Positions 19,201-29,738 of a DNA stretch of 64,000 nucleotides are shown one piece after another. Position 1 is the stretch's first letter. Each line of letters begins with the position of its first letter. Position numbers and translations under genes: made by a program. The notes beneath the pieces are model-generated. The model saw only the letters and a program-made list of their open reading frames with translations. It did not search any database and was not told the origin of the DNA. Source of the DNA: Eunapius fragilis (taxonomy: Eukaryota > Porifera > Demospongiae > Spongillida > Spongillidae). Location of the stretch: positions 1,695,128 through 1,759,127 of the forward strand of contig OY811974.1 in NCBI GenBank assembly GCA_963681505.1, in the 5' to 3' direction.

Positions 19201-21073
19201 GCCCAGTGTCATATGACAGTGGTGATAAGTCACGCTATTCTGAACCAAAGATGGGTGTCAGGTTACTGGAAGCAGAGACTTCTTTGAGATGGTCAGACAT
19301 CAGTGGCCACAAGCATTCTGTCGAAGGATGTCCACAAATTTATTGCAGCTTCCTATTGCGCAGCAGCTGCACCTACGGTCATAACAGAATATGTGGGTGT
19401 GCACTGGTGCCCAGGCCTGTGTTACAACGGGTGGTACGGTGCCCAGGCCTGTGTTACAGCGGTGGTATGGTGCCCAGGCCTGTGTTACAGCGGTGGTACG
19501 GTGCCCAGGCCTGTGTTACAGTGGTGGTACGGTGCCCAGGCCTATGTTACAGCGGTGGTACGGTGCCCAGGCCTGTGTTACAGCAATGGTGTGGTGCCCA
19601 GGCCTGTGTTACAGCGGTGGTACGGTGCCCAGGCCTGTGTTACGGCGGTGGTACGGTGCCCCAGCTTTGAAGGAAAACAAAAGCAGGATTGCAAGCACGT
19701 TGCAATGGAATAGCTTGTTTTGCAAGTAGTGAGCTCTCTGATGCTGTTAACCAACGCACCGCAAATATGGAAGGCCACACACTGGATGATTGAGATGGTG
19801 TGGAGGCAGAATGGTGGACCAACCTGGGTGTTGGCACGGTAACAATCCACTCTCTAATGGTTCCATTTAAATCATATATTGTAAAGTACCCAGCAACAAG
19901 TCCACAAGGGTGCAAGCTAACATGAACAGCATTGCTGACATTCCATTGGTCCTTGCCTACGTGGGGGTGGGGAGACGTGATGACCCCACTTCAGAGGGCA
20001 AGAATGCATGTCAACACGACACACTTTTGTGGGTTTTACCGTAACTAAGGGACTGGGTATGCCAAGAGACTGAGTATGCCAGTTCTGATGATGTTTTGAT
20101 AGTTTTTTGTTTTTTGTTTTGGGGGCGGGCGTGGTGATGATAACCCCTCTTTCTTTGAACTGAGGAGGATGTCGTACAATATAAACCGCTGGGTGGTTTT
20201 TAAGTCCCACATACGCATACATACGGTTGTGAAACAATGCTTGCATAAAACACATGCACACCCATGGACCACATAATGGAGCACTTGAACTGGTGTGTTC
20301 ACGTCACTTTTAAATTATGTCTTTTCGTGTCTACCTTAAGTGCAGGATCTTGTAAGCTTGCAGGATTGACGATGGCACAGTATCGATCAATTGCTTGTTG
20401 GTGTGGATCGCTTGCTATTGGGGGGTGGCGGTGGTGGGTGGTGTGGTGATGGGAGTGGTGGGTGGTGTGGTAATATAGTGGTGTGGTGATGGTGGTAGTG
20501 GAGATGGGAGTGGTGTGATGATGGGGGTGGTGTGGTGATGGGGTAGTGGGTGGTGTGGTGGTGGGTGGTGTGGTGGTGGGTGGTGATGGGGGTGGTGTGG
20601 TGGTGGGTGGTGATGGGGGTAGTGGGTGGTGTGGTGGTGGGTGGTGATAGTGGTGGGTGGTGTGATGATGGGTGGTGTGGTGGTGGGTGGTGTGTGATGG
20701 GTGGTGTGGTGATGAGAGTGGTGTGGTGATGGGGGCAGTGGATGGTGTGGTGGTGGGTGGTGTGGTGATGAGTGGTGTGGTGATGGGGGTGGTGGATGGT
20801 GTGGTGATGGGGTGGTGGTGATGTGATGATGGGAGTGGTGGTAGTGTGGTGATGGGGGTGGTGGGTGGTGTGGTGATGGGAGGGTGGGTGGTGTGGTAAT
20901 AGTGGTGGGTGGTAGTGGTATGGTGATGATGGTGGTTGTGGTTGCCTTAGTGGTGATGATCTTTTTTCCCCCCCCATGCAGGGCTTAACATGGCATGGCA
21001 GCATACCATCAGCAGTGAGGCCATTATCCCCTCATCTGAGGGATCAGAGGAACAGCGAGAGGGCACACTGTAG
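16287..21073 (+). CDS. Small four-exon protein, 82 residues, possibly DASH complex Dad2-like
   Basis: Exons 16287-16328, 16927-17001, 17113-17152 and 20982-21073 (TAG) join in phase to 249 bases. The start is the ATG in GGAGATGGACG. Residues 1-40 are a helical, coiled-coil-like stretch (RQKAIQAAREELHALQTL, then HGSLLAFKEMLLTINK). A conserved-looking part, NLSGLNMAWQHTISSEAI, follows, and the tail is acidic. The spacing of an N-terminal helix, a short linker and an 'L..N..WQ' motif resembles Dad2 of the fungal DASH/Dam1 kinetochore ring. That is my impression of the family pattern, not a search result. All donors and acceptors are canonical; the exon 1 donor (AGA/GTTAGT) is the least certain. 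Expression is unproven. It could equally be another small coiled-coil subunit. Confidence 0.6.
16355..16378. repeat. Poly-G tract in intron 1 of the small plus-strand gene
   Basis: GGGTGGGGGTGGG followed by G12, beginning about 27 bases after the exon 1 donor. A further poly-C tract lies at about 16616-16635. Confidence 0.85.
17014..17040. repeat. (GT)n run 12 bases from a splice donor
   Basis: Short GT repeat in the 111-base intron 2 of the small plus-strand gene. Confidence 0.85.
17153..17295. repeat. Degenerate array starting at the exon 3 donor
   Basis: The donor sequence GTAGGTTGCT recurs as GGTTGCTATGG, AGGTTGCTGCGGGC and AGGTATAGGTTGCTATGG over about 140 bases, so the start of intron 3 is itself a decayed tandem array of the splice donor region. 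Confidence 0.7.
17766..17997. repeat. CA-rich compound microsatellite
   Basis: Units of ACACTCAACACAC mixed with pure CA, in intron 3 of the small plus-strand gene. Confidence 0.94.
18000..19404. other. Intron 3 of the small gene, no exon supported
   Basis: Contains a poly-G tract (about 18637-18650), GGGGAAGAGG-type repeats (18760-18825) and a poly-A tract (18901-18914). A 172-codon minus-strand frame (18588-19106) has low-complexity composition and no family match, so I do not call it. Confidence 0.5.
19405..19662. repeat. 31-base minisatellite
   Basis: Eight copies of a unit containing GGTGCCCAGGCCTGTGTTAC. All three plus frames are open, as expected for a stop-free unit whose length is not a multiple of three. 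Confidence 0.95.
20415..20938. repeat. GGTGGTG/GATGGG array
   Basis: About 520 bases of GTGGTGTGGTGATGGGGG-like units, G/T-rich on the plus strand, close upstream of the last exon's acceptor of the small gene. Confidence 0.92.
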
Positions 21074-22194
21074 TCAGAAGGCTAAAATGACTCCCAACAC
21101 ACATTGTACTGGGAGCACACATCTTTACACATGCACACAATGTCTGGGAGTGGGGGGGGGGGGGGGGGGGGGTTTGTGTCTCCATCCATGGCTACTGCTG
21201 CCAAACCTTCTCTCTTCTTTGTCAGTGGCCATGCTCATTTATCGCTAACAAAGCTGCGATATCATGCAGTTACGTGCATGTTCATGTCACGTTTTTTTTT
21301 TTGTGTGTGTGTGTCATTTGTGGTGTCTACCTTATCAACAGAAATATTTTCGTTACTTGCAAGCACACCATTGTTGTGTAAATCCACCCCTAGTCCCCAG
21401 GAACAACTTCTATCTCACCATGTGCCTTACTCTTACATGCAGCTATGTGGACTTCCATTCAACCACACCTTGCTCCTAGCTACGTAGACTTCCATTCAGC
21501 CGTAGTGATTTGCTTCATAGGGGAGGGACAGTGAGCTGGTACAACATCCTGCTTTAAAGAAATTGTGAGATGCTCTCAGTGTTCAGAGCATATGCAAGGA
21601 TTTTAATTTCGTATATTCTTTTCAATGAAATTTAAAAATCAAAGAAGCATTATTAATCTCGTTTTCATCTTTTTAAAAGTGAACACATTCACACATAACC
21701 ATGGACCCTTCCTAAATAATTTGTTGCATAACAAACCAGATACTGTTGTGCTGCCGAATTACATTTTCTGTATGTGTGTGAGGGAGGGGAGGTCAAACTG
21801 TCTGCAGTTTCAGACGAAACTTATTTTGTAAGTAATGGAGAAAACTGTGTACTTTAATACCATGCATTGTTTAGCGTGGAACACACCTGGCTATTGTAAG
21901 GTTAGTCCACTGGAACACTCCTGGCTATTGTAAGGTTAGTTTACTGGAACACTCCTGGCTTCTGTGTGCATTAAGAAGGCTCAACAGGACCATTAACCCC
22001 TTCATCCCCCACTCCTCCCCCACATCTCCTTTTTGCTGTTGCAACTGTTTCAAGTACGTCCATATATGGTATATGGTACACTGATTACAGACTTAGTGTA
22101 AATGTAAAATGGTTTCAGCATGAATAGCACCTGGAAATGTTGTACTTACTAAGCACATGAAAAATGACTCCATTTGTTTATTTTTTTTTTGGTA
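21074..22194. other. Convergent intergenic region
   Basis: Lies between the stop codons of the small plus-strand gene and paralogue A. It holds a poly-G tract (21152-21174) and a 36-base direct duplication at about 21886-21962 (core ACTCCTGGCTATTGTAAGG). No gene is seen. Confidence 0.5.
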
Positions 22195-25190
22195 CTAGGA
22201 CTCTTTAAATTTCTTGGCAGCACCAGGTGAGCTGGTGCTGGTGTCCCCTTCGTCTTGAGATAGTTTCCTTTCATCTTCAGTTTCGGTTCCGTGATTACTG
22301 GTAGGAAACTCTGCCTTTTCATCTATGCAAAGGGGAACCACATCATATCCACAATACCCTCACCCACCATGACACATGTCCACAATACCCTCACCCACCA
22401 TGACATATGTCCACAATACCCTCACCCACCATGACACATGTCCACAATAACCTCACCCACCATGACACATGTCCACAATACCCTCACCCACCATGACACA
22501 TGTCCACAATACCCTCACCCACCATGACACATGTCCACAATAACCTCAGCCCACCATGACACATGTCCACAATACCCTCACCCACCATGACACATGTCCG
22601 CAATACCCTCACCCCACCATGACACATGTCCACAATACCCTCACACCACCATGACACATGTCCACAATACCCTCACCTCACCATGACACATGTCCACAAT
22701 AACCTCACCTCACCATGACACATGTCCACAATACCCTCACCCACCATGACACATGTCCACAATAACCTCAGCCCACCATGACACATGTCCACAATACCCT
22801 CACCCACCATGACACATGTCCGCAATACCCTCACCCCACCATGACACATGTCCACAATACCCTCACACCACCATGACACATGTCCACAATACCCTCACCT
22901 CACCATGACACATGTCCACAATAACCTCACCTCACCATGACACATGTCCACAATACCCTCACCCCACCATGACACATGTCCACAATACCCTCACACCACC
23001 ATGACACATGTCCACAATACCCTCACCCCACCATGACACATGTCCACAATACCCTCACCCCACCATGACACATGTCCACAATAACCTCACCCCACCATGA
23101 CACATGTCCACAATAACCTCACCCCACCATGACACATGTCCACAATAACCTCACCCCACCATGACACATGTCCACAATACCCTCACCCCAGGTCCATCAA
23201 ATACATCATCATGACATCACATGTTCAATACCCTCTCGAGACACATGATAATAATGATGATGATGATGAACAGTCACAACTTTGGTTCAAACCCTGCTCC
23301 ACTTGTCACAAATACAGTTTGGAGGTTAGGCTTGTATGTATAGACACTTATATCTCCCCCCTGCTATGGGGAGGTCACATTATTGACATGATTGAGGCAA
23401 TAACCACCAGGCAGGGGCAAAAAACGGTATCAGATATTATGCGTAGTGCGAGTAGTGAGTGCATGCTCCTCCAGTGTGTCACCCCTCCTCCGCAGGCACT
23501 CCAGGCACATCTACACATGCACAGGCCGTATCTCTCCCACCCCCTAACCACCCCTCCCCCCCACCAGAGCTTCCGAGGGTAATTAAAGGGCATATACCAA
23601 TCAATCACATAGCATGCTAGCAACGAGTTACCACAAACACCTACTTGATTCACAACGCTATTTAATGCTGACGTCATAAAGCTATACTGACTCACAAAGG
23701 GTTACTTCATGACCATCGTGATCATCACAGAATCCGTTTTCATTGTTCCTCATTTCCCCTGCACCAGCCTGCTGAGCGCCAGTAGCCTCCTCGTCACTGC
23801 GCCACGTTGCCTCTCTGTTGTGATGCGGATCCGTCACGTGCCCCCGGCTCGCTAGCCGCTTTAAGAGTATTCCGTCCATCTGCCTGCAATTCCGGCAGAC
23901 GTTGTGGAGCACCTGACCTGGAACGGAGAAGGAATGAGCGGGCGCGTGCCAAACGAGACAGTGGTCGTGCTCATAGCGCTTAGCGCCCTGCAGCGTGTCC
24001 ACAGCGCGCACGTGCGCGGGGACGCGGCTGAACGCCCGCGAAAACCTGCACTCGTAGTCCTGTATACCAGGACAGAGAACTTTATTCGGGCCGAGATCGC
24101 ACAATAGTTCGTCCGCGTCCTCTTGCGTGTTCGGAATCAGCCTCGTCCTCACCGTCCGCATGAAAGGGTACGTCAGCTGAAGCTTGCAAAGGCCGTTGCT
24201 GGAGACGAGTATCCGAACGGCATCGACGGGTCCGAACGACGGGTCTATGTGCGAGGCCCTCCGTGTGATCTCGAGCCATGTCACGATCCCGCTCTCGTCC
24301 GTTGCCAGGTTACGTATCCGTAACGCGTCCGACGCCCCGCTGTTGACGAATAGCTTGTGAAACGCATGCAGCTGCGGCTGTTCCGATAAGCTCGACGTAT
24401 CACAGTCCCCGGCTGTTGTCTTTGTCACCTGATTCTTGAGAAGTCCCTCCAGAGAAACGCTGCTGCATGTGGACGTATCGGCTCTCCTCCTTACCGACCG
24501 CCCAACCTTGTTAGCTGCAGCCGATGTGTCTACGGCTCGTGAAGCCATCATGATCCCGACATCGGCGCCGCTTAGGGAGGCCGCGCCGTTTGACGACGCC
24601 GCCGCCTGTGTCACGGGCGACATGTCCCGCATATTTTCGAAAGGCCAAGCGCCGTTGTCTGCAAGAGCCGGGGAATTCGCGTGAAGAAGTCGAGGCTCCG
24701 CGACGGAGAAGGCGCTCAGTTCTGACGCACCGCTTTCAAGCATCCTTTCCAATTTCTCGCTCGGGCCTTCTTTTTCATAATTCTCTCCTCGCACCGGTGT
24801 TCGTCGCAAGCCGTCAGCCGATACTACGTCCGATACCACGGCGTAAGACAGCCCGCTGACGGGAAAGCAATAGCACTGCGGTGGTATCTGCGAAGGCATT
24901 GCTGTTGCTGTTGTTGCTGCTGCTAGGACTTTCCCGAAGAACAAAGGGTTTGCGGGGAGGCTTAGCAGTGGCGGGGGACCGCCGCGGGAAAGCGACGGCT
25001 CGCTCTGCCTATTAGTGACATGGCGCTCGGCCGGCTGCCGCGGCAGAGCCAGGGCGGCCGGCAGGGATCGCAGCGCATCGTGCTGCGGGAGCAGTGTGTA
25101 GTATAGCGGGAATGGATGATACGGCGCCGCTGAATTTGTTGAGGTGGCTGGTAGAAGCAATGGAAAAGGTAAATCGTTACTCTCCGACAT
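22195..25190 (-). CDS. Paralogue A: unnamed two-exon protein, about 540 residues, with CHCC-type core
   Basis: Exon 1 (25190-23696) is one long frame; it could end at a stop at 23682. A strong donor (CTTT/GTGAGT) and an in-phase acceptor at 22323 instead give a second exon, 22322-22195, ending KKFKES. The N-terminal half is Ser/Ala-rich and probably disordered, with SLEGLLKNQ near residue 250. Residues about 270-435 are strongly shared with paralogue B (46591-48395): IRNLATDESGIVTWLEITRR, HIDPSFGPVDAVRILVSSNG, LCKLQLTYPFMRTV, CPGIQDYE, then C-x17-H-x2-C-x2-C (about 411-435), which may bind zinc. The exon is much more GC-rich than its surroundings. Function unknown; a nuclear or DNA-associated role is only a guess from the Cys/His cluster. 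Confidence 0.75.
22348..23190. repeat. 31-base minisatellite in the intron of paralogue A
   Basis: About 27 copies of a unit containing CCATGACACATGTCCACAAT, running to within about 25 bases of the exon 2 acceptor. Higher-order blocks are visible: the stretch near 22490-22680 reappears near 22730-22920. Confidence 0.96.
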
Positions 25191-25421
25191 CCCCGGCAGT
25201 AACCCGAATACAAAAGTATATAGTGACTGAACACAAGGTAATTAAGCAAGCCGGCAGCAGCTTTTTGAAAACTGGTAGTATACTCTCGATCACTTCATTG
25301 AAGCTAGTTTAGCAAGCACGCTTATATACCGGTGTAACCTTGCATCTTAAATATATAGCAGGCTCGGACTGCAATTTCCGGTATAAACGTCAACCATGTA
25401 ATTGCCATTTCGCTATATATA

Positions 25422-26066
25422 CAGGGTGTTTGCGAAAGAACGCAACGCTTTATAACTCAGGATTAAAAATAAATTAACTGCTTGATTTGTTAGGCAAATA
25501 CAAATAATCCAACTAGATTTCAATTATTATAAGCGGTTAAGTAACTGTATCAAATCTCTCAAATCAAAATATTCAAAGCCCTCTATTAATAAAGTTATCG
25601 GTTTACGATAACTTATTAAAAATAAGTAACACATGATCTGGATATGCGCGCGGTGGAACAGTACTGATTTCAAGTTACTAGGTTCAGTAGTGAGTTATTA
25701 AGATTTAAGACTTTAAAGTTATTAAGGTTGAAGGTAAATATTTTAAATAACTATCGGAAATGAAGTACAAAACACTACTTGATTTGGTAATGGATTTTAA
25801 AATGGTATTTAAAGTTTGATTTGTTGTTTTGAATATTAACTAGTAAAACGCCAATCAAATTTCATACAATTCTATTCTGCAGTTTATAAATCGCGTTATT
25901 AATTCAAAATTGTAAGCTATTTGATTTTATCGTTTGAACGGCTAAAGAATGCAGTTCGTATTTGACTAAACGTGGTTATCGTACGTTCATAAATTTATTT
26001 AGATTAACAATCCTATTAATGAATTATATTCATTTAAAAGCGTTGCGCTCTTTTGCAAAGACCCTG
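25422..26066. mobile_element. Mariner-like MITE, copy 1
   Basis: About 645 bases with inverted ends: left CAGGGTGTTTGCGAAAGA..., right the inverted form of CAGGGTCTTTGCAAAAGA. TA dinucleotides flank both ends (25420-25421 and 26067-26068), as in Tc1/mariner insertions. There is no coding capacity. A second copy lies at 53096-53709. This copy ends 231 bases upstream of the start codon of paralogue A. Confidence 0.9.
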
Positions 26067-26536
26067 TAGTATAAAGTGCTCTCAGTTTGAATCGCTATAA
26101 ATTATATAATGCTAGTGTTACTATTTGGAGCACACATCCTACCACATCATTCAGTTCTCTATGGCATATTTGATTTCTGTCCTCTCCTTACGATCATGCA
26201 AAGGAGGGGTTCAAAACTTAAATATCCATCTACTTGCGAGTTGCGACCCATTTCCGCGGGTTGTCTTACTTTAGAGGGCTCGTATGAACATCTGATTTAA
26301 TACTATTAGCGCGGATGGTTAAAACAAAAACGAGCAACTCCACTTGGAGGGGAATTTTTCATTTTCTGACCCCAAAATAATCAAGATGTCTCCTCGTCTT
26401 ACGTAAATTAAACCGGTGTTTAAACAATGGCGAATCACGCAGCAGGTACAGGGTGTGAATTTTTGACCTCTTTGCTGGCCTAATTTTGATCGACCTAGTT
26501 TAGTCCCCAGACCCACACTCGCAATGGATTACGCCC

Positions 26537-27334
26537 TAGCCTCGTCCCCAGGCCCTATTTTTATATTAAAGTTTGCGGGATAAAAAAATAGGGATGGACA
26601 AGGTCATTGTGCGCATGCACTAGCTAGCCATTCACCAGAAACTGGTGAATCGTGTACTATTGTAATTTGGTTTGTGATCCTTTCCGTATATTAATTCGTT
26701 CTCCGCGCAAACGTTACCTTGTCCCAGGCCGTCGTGTATGTGGATTTAATTGCGTGGCGCTCAATTCCGAAATATTCATCATCAATGCTGAACTTGTGGA
26801 ACAGTGCAGAGGCAGATTTAGGGTAGGGGGATAGCGGGGTATACCCCCCTCCCTCCCCGCCCGCCAAACTATATTTCATTAATTATTCAATGACTAATTG
26901 TTATGAACCGATGTTAATTTGTGTTGTTAATTTGTGAATTTCATTAATTACCCCCACCCGCAAATTTTTCCTGGATCCGCCTCTGCAGTGGTTCGCTTCA
27001 GTTTGAAGTCGAACATGAACGGTAGGAGTTGACTTCCCGTACCCATAAGAAACCAAGCGAACACTCCCGATCCCGACCATTGTACAGATGGAAAAGTGCT
27101 TCCGCCTTGAGTATTAGGATTTTCCTGGTGAACACACCTTTAATAGAGAATAAGCTACCGCATCACGGAACTCAGCTAAATAAGCTCAGGAAAGGATTAA
27201 AAACCAAATTACAGCAGTATACACGATTCACTAGTTCCTGGTGAATGGCCGCTAGCTAGCGCATGCGCACACAAAGACCTTGTCCATGTTGTATAAAAAA
27301 TCGCCATTCGGGATACAGGGTCGGGATTGTGAGG
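26537..27334. mobile_element. 0.8 kb inverted-repeat element with a nested insertion
   Basis: The ends are imperfect inverted repeats of about 100 bases. Landmarks in the left arm are ATGGACAAGGTCATTGTG, GCGCATGC, CTAGCTAGC and CCATTCACCAG; the same series is found inverted at about 27232-27300. There is no transposase frame. A second, smaller element is inserted at about 26805-26989. Confidence 0.7.
26805..26989. mobile_element. Nested hAT-like MITE (GGCGGATCCAGG ends)
   Basis: The left end CAGAGGCAGATTTAGGG and the right end (inverted CAGAGGCGGATCCAGG) bracket 185 bases that include G- and C-rich runs. CAGTG occurs directly on both flanks. The ends belong to the same family as 15488, 30625, 42236 and 63380. 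The superfamily assignment is tentative. Confidence 0.6.
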
Positions 27335-28050
27335 CTAGAACTGCTGTTGATAATTAGACATTGCGGTTTAATTGTGCAAAAAAAAAAAACGCATCTGCGC
27401 AGCTGCTTAAATGCATTGTATGATCTTCTGGAGCTGCCATGCATGAATGCATACCAATCGTTTAATCCAGTGTATAATGTTCAGTGTCCTTGCTGCATCA
27501 TGGAATCACCATTGCAACTAACCACAAAAGCTCACACCTCGAACCATGCTGTCTAAACCTTGATCCTGATACTATTGAAGGACATGTGTGAGTTGCAAGG
27601 GCAAATGACTACTTTCAAACTTGTCCACACATATACAAAAGGAATGCTAAAACTCAAGCATGCATCACTTCTATTTTCAGAGCATAATGCTCTGGAAATG
27701 ATAGGGAAATAGAAGTCAGTGACACTTACCATCCATGTATATCTGTGTGGACATCAATGACCTATGCCCAAAGGAAAATAACAAAACCCCCATATCAGTT
27801 TAGCATATGAAATGGGTATACCTTCTCCTCCTATGCATAACTCAAACTGAAGCACACCGGGCAACAACTGGTTCATTCAGCAGGCCAAGGCCATGAGCTT
27901 GATCAAAACATGTATCCCAGTAGCTGATGTCAGTACATCCTTCGTATTTTGATTTCAGAGGGCCAATGTGTGGGTGGAATTTTTAAAAAGTCCCTTATCT
28001 TGATAGTGTGTGTGATCTGGAAGTACTCCCTAAAGATTCGAACTGAAATA
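27335..28050. other. Intergenic sequence, no feature supported
   Basis: AT-rich sequence with a poly-A run at 27379-27390. Nothing coding is recognised. Confidence 0.5.
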
Positions 28051-28060
28051 TTTATTTATT
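28051..28060 (-). terminator. Overlapping AATAAA signals for the NHL gene
   Basis: Two overlapping AATAAA hexamers on the minus strand, about 120 bases beyond the NHL gene stop codon. Confidence 0.6.
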
Positions 28061-28177
28061 TGGTCCCCCATAGTCCTTTGATGCAATTTCAACATTGACA
28101 ACAGTAGGCTTCTCTCACTCATGAGACTGCAGCAAACTTTAATTTCATCATCAATTATTACACAGACTGAATGGATG

Positions 28178-29738
28178 TCAAAATACATTTACAAATATTT
28201 CAACAGTTTGACGCATGCGATTACAAACATACACACTGCCATCTCTTTGGCCCAGAGCAACACCCCAGGGATCAGTGAGGCCCTCCACTTTGCGGATCTT
28301 GTTTCCTTTTGGATCAAATATAGTGAGACAGTTACCATCCCCCTCACTGACAACAGTGTAGCCTTCAGTGTTGATCGCTAGACCTATGGGCTTTTTAAGG
28401 CTACCATACTCTCTGACATAAGCACCATTTAAAGTGAAGACTTTTATGCATCCAGAACCATAAGCCACAACATGTAGGTTCCCTTGTGGGTCTAAAGCAA
28501 GGCCCCATGGCTTCCTAAAACCACTATCTCCTGATCCGCCGTTACCATCTATAGTTGATAACCAGTCGCCATCTTCATTAAAGATTTGTACCCTGTGGTT
28601 ATTGAAATCAGAGACAATCAACCTATTTTCAGGGCCAGCAATGACTGCAGCAGGACAGTCCAACTCTCCCTGACCTGATCCCCTTTGGCCAAACTGATGA
28701 AGGAACTTTCCGCTTGTCGTCAGCTTCTGTATGCGACAGTTGATGTGATCAGCAACATACAAGACATCCTCTTTGATGGACATGCCATAGATCCCATCAA
28801 ACTGACCTTCACCGCTACCTTCATTTCCTGCTATTTTGATCGGTTGGTAAAATCCACCATAATCTTTCATCAAATCAATGTGGTAATAAGAGCTAACGTA
28901 GACCTTTTTACTGTCGTGGATGGCAACACACATTGGAAAATCGGAACAGTATATTGTCTTTTGGGCTTTAATCACATTTTCAGTGGTACTACGAAGTCCT
29001 CTCTCATCACATGGCACACATTCCTCCTCCTTACTAATGCTACTGAATAGAAAAGAGTTTATTTGTTACATCTGCATGAGACCAGACTCCACCCCCTCAT
29101 ACTCACCAATGGGTCCATCAAAATGTAATAAATTAACACATACACCACATGAGAAATCAACGAACAATTAAAATGCGGAATTTGCCTGCATATTTGACTT
29201 TACATAGACAATGTATATAATTTTTTTAAATTTCTATTTCTAGCTCAACCACTCTATAGGGTTAGAGACTTTGTTTGAGTATATGGCATCCGTACAAGTA
29301 TAACTTCCTTACAGAACAACACACATTTCAATTGATTTGTATGATGTATAAAAACCAGAGATAATAGAGGGATTGGACACCCACCCACGCACGCGCATAC
29401 TTACGTGCAAACAGGATATCTAGTGAGAATCTCACCTCTGGAAACGGAGGGATCAGAGTAGCAAATTCAGTAGAGTAAAAGCCCAGCAAAGTTGTATCGT
29501 AAGATAGTAAAGGCATTCTTTACATTGTCTAGGTTACCTTGAGCTGACTTGATAATTAATAAAGTTAATTTAAAGTTCGTTGCCTCATACATGCCGCGAT
29601 GACGGGAGGGCCCTAACCCTAACAGGATTTGATTTCCACTTACGGTTTTAGTTTCTTGGCATCATCTTTAGAAGGGCTGGTAGGGTCCACGTGATCATAT
29701 TGACCTGTTGACCGTTTTTGGCTCCTTGGTTCAGACAT
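28178..29738 (-). CDS. NHL-repeat beta-propeller protein, 319 residues, two exons
   Basis: Exon 1 (29738-29644, ATG) encodes a short charged, Ser/Pro-rich leader ending DDAKKLKP. Exon 2 (29042-28178) completes the split codon and encodes the rest, 960 bases in all. From about residue 85 to the C-terminus there are NHL repeats, each with the usual 'G.....P.G......G.L.V.D..N.RI..F...G' pattern: for example GMSIKEDVLYVADHINCRIQ, LIVSDFNNHRVQIFNEDGDW and PWGLALDPQGNLHVVAYGSG. They form a six-bladed propeller like those at the C-terminus of TRIM-NHL proteins. No RING, B-box or coiled coil precedes it, and there is no signal peptide. In the family such propellers bind RNA or protein. Name and partner cannot be given. 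Confidence 0.88.

Noticed and set aside
22348..23190. CRISPR-like regular arrays (also 4341-4673, 19405-19662, 38049-38990)
   Set aside because: Units are contiguous copies with no unique spacers, and the surroundings are intron-containing animal genes.
23278..23300. Box B-like GGTTCAAACCC as part of a tRNA gene
   Set aside because: No box A or cloverleaf is found at the right distance.
23375..23695. A 106-codon minus-strand frame in the intron of paralogue A
   Set aside because: No similarity and no splice signals in phase with either exon.
24082..24859. Arg-rich frames on both strands within paralogue A (and 47299-48342 within paralogue B)
   Set aside because: Shadow frames of the GC-rich exons; the conserved frame is shared between the paralogues.
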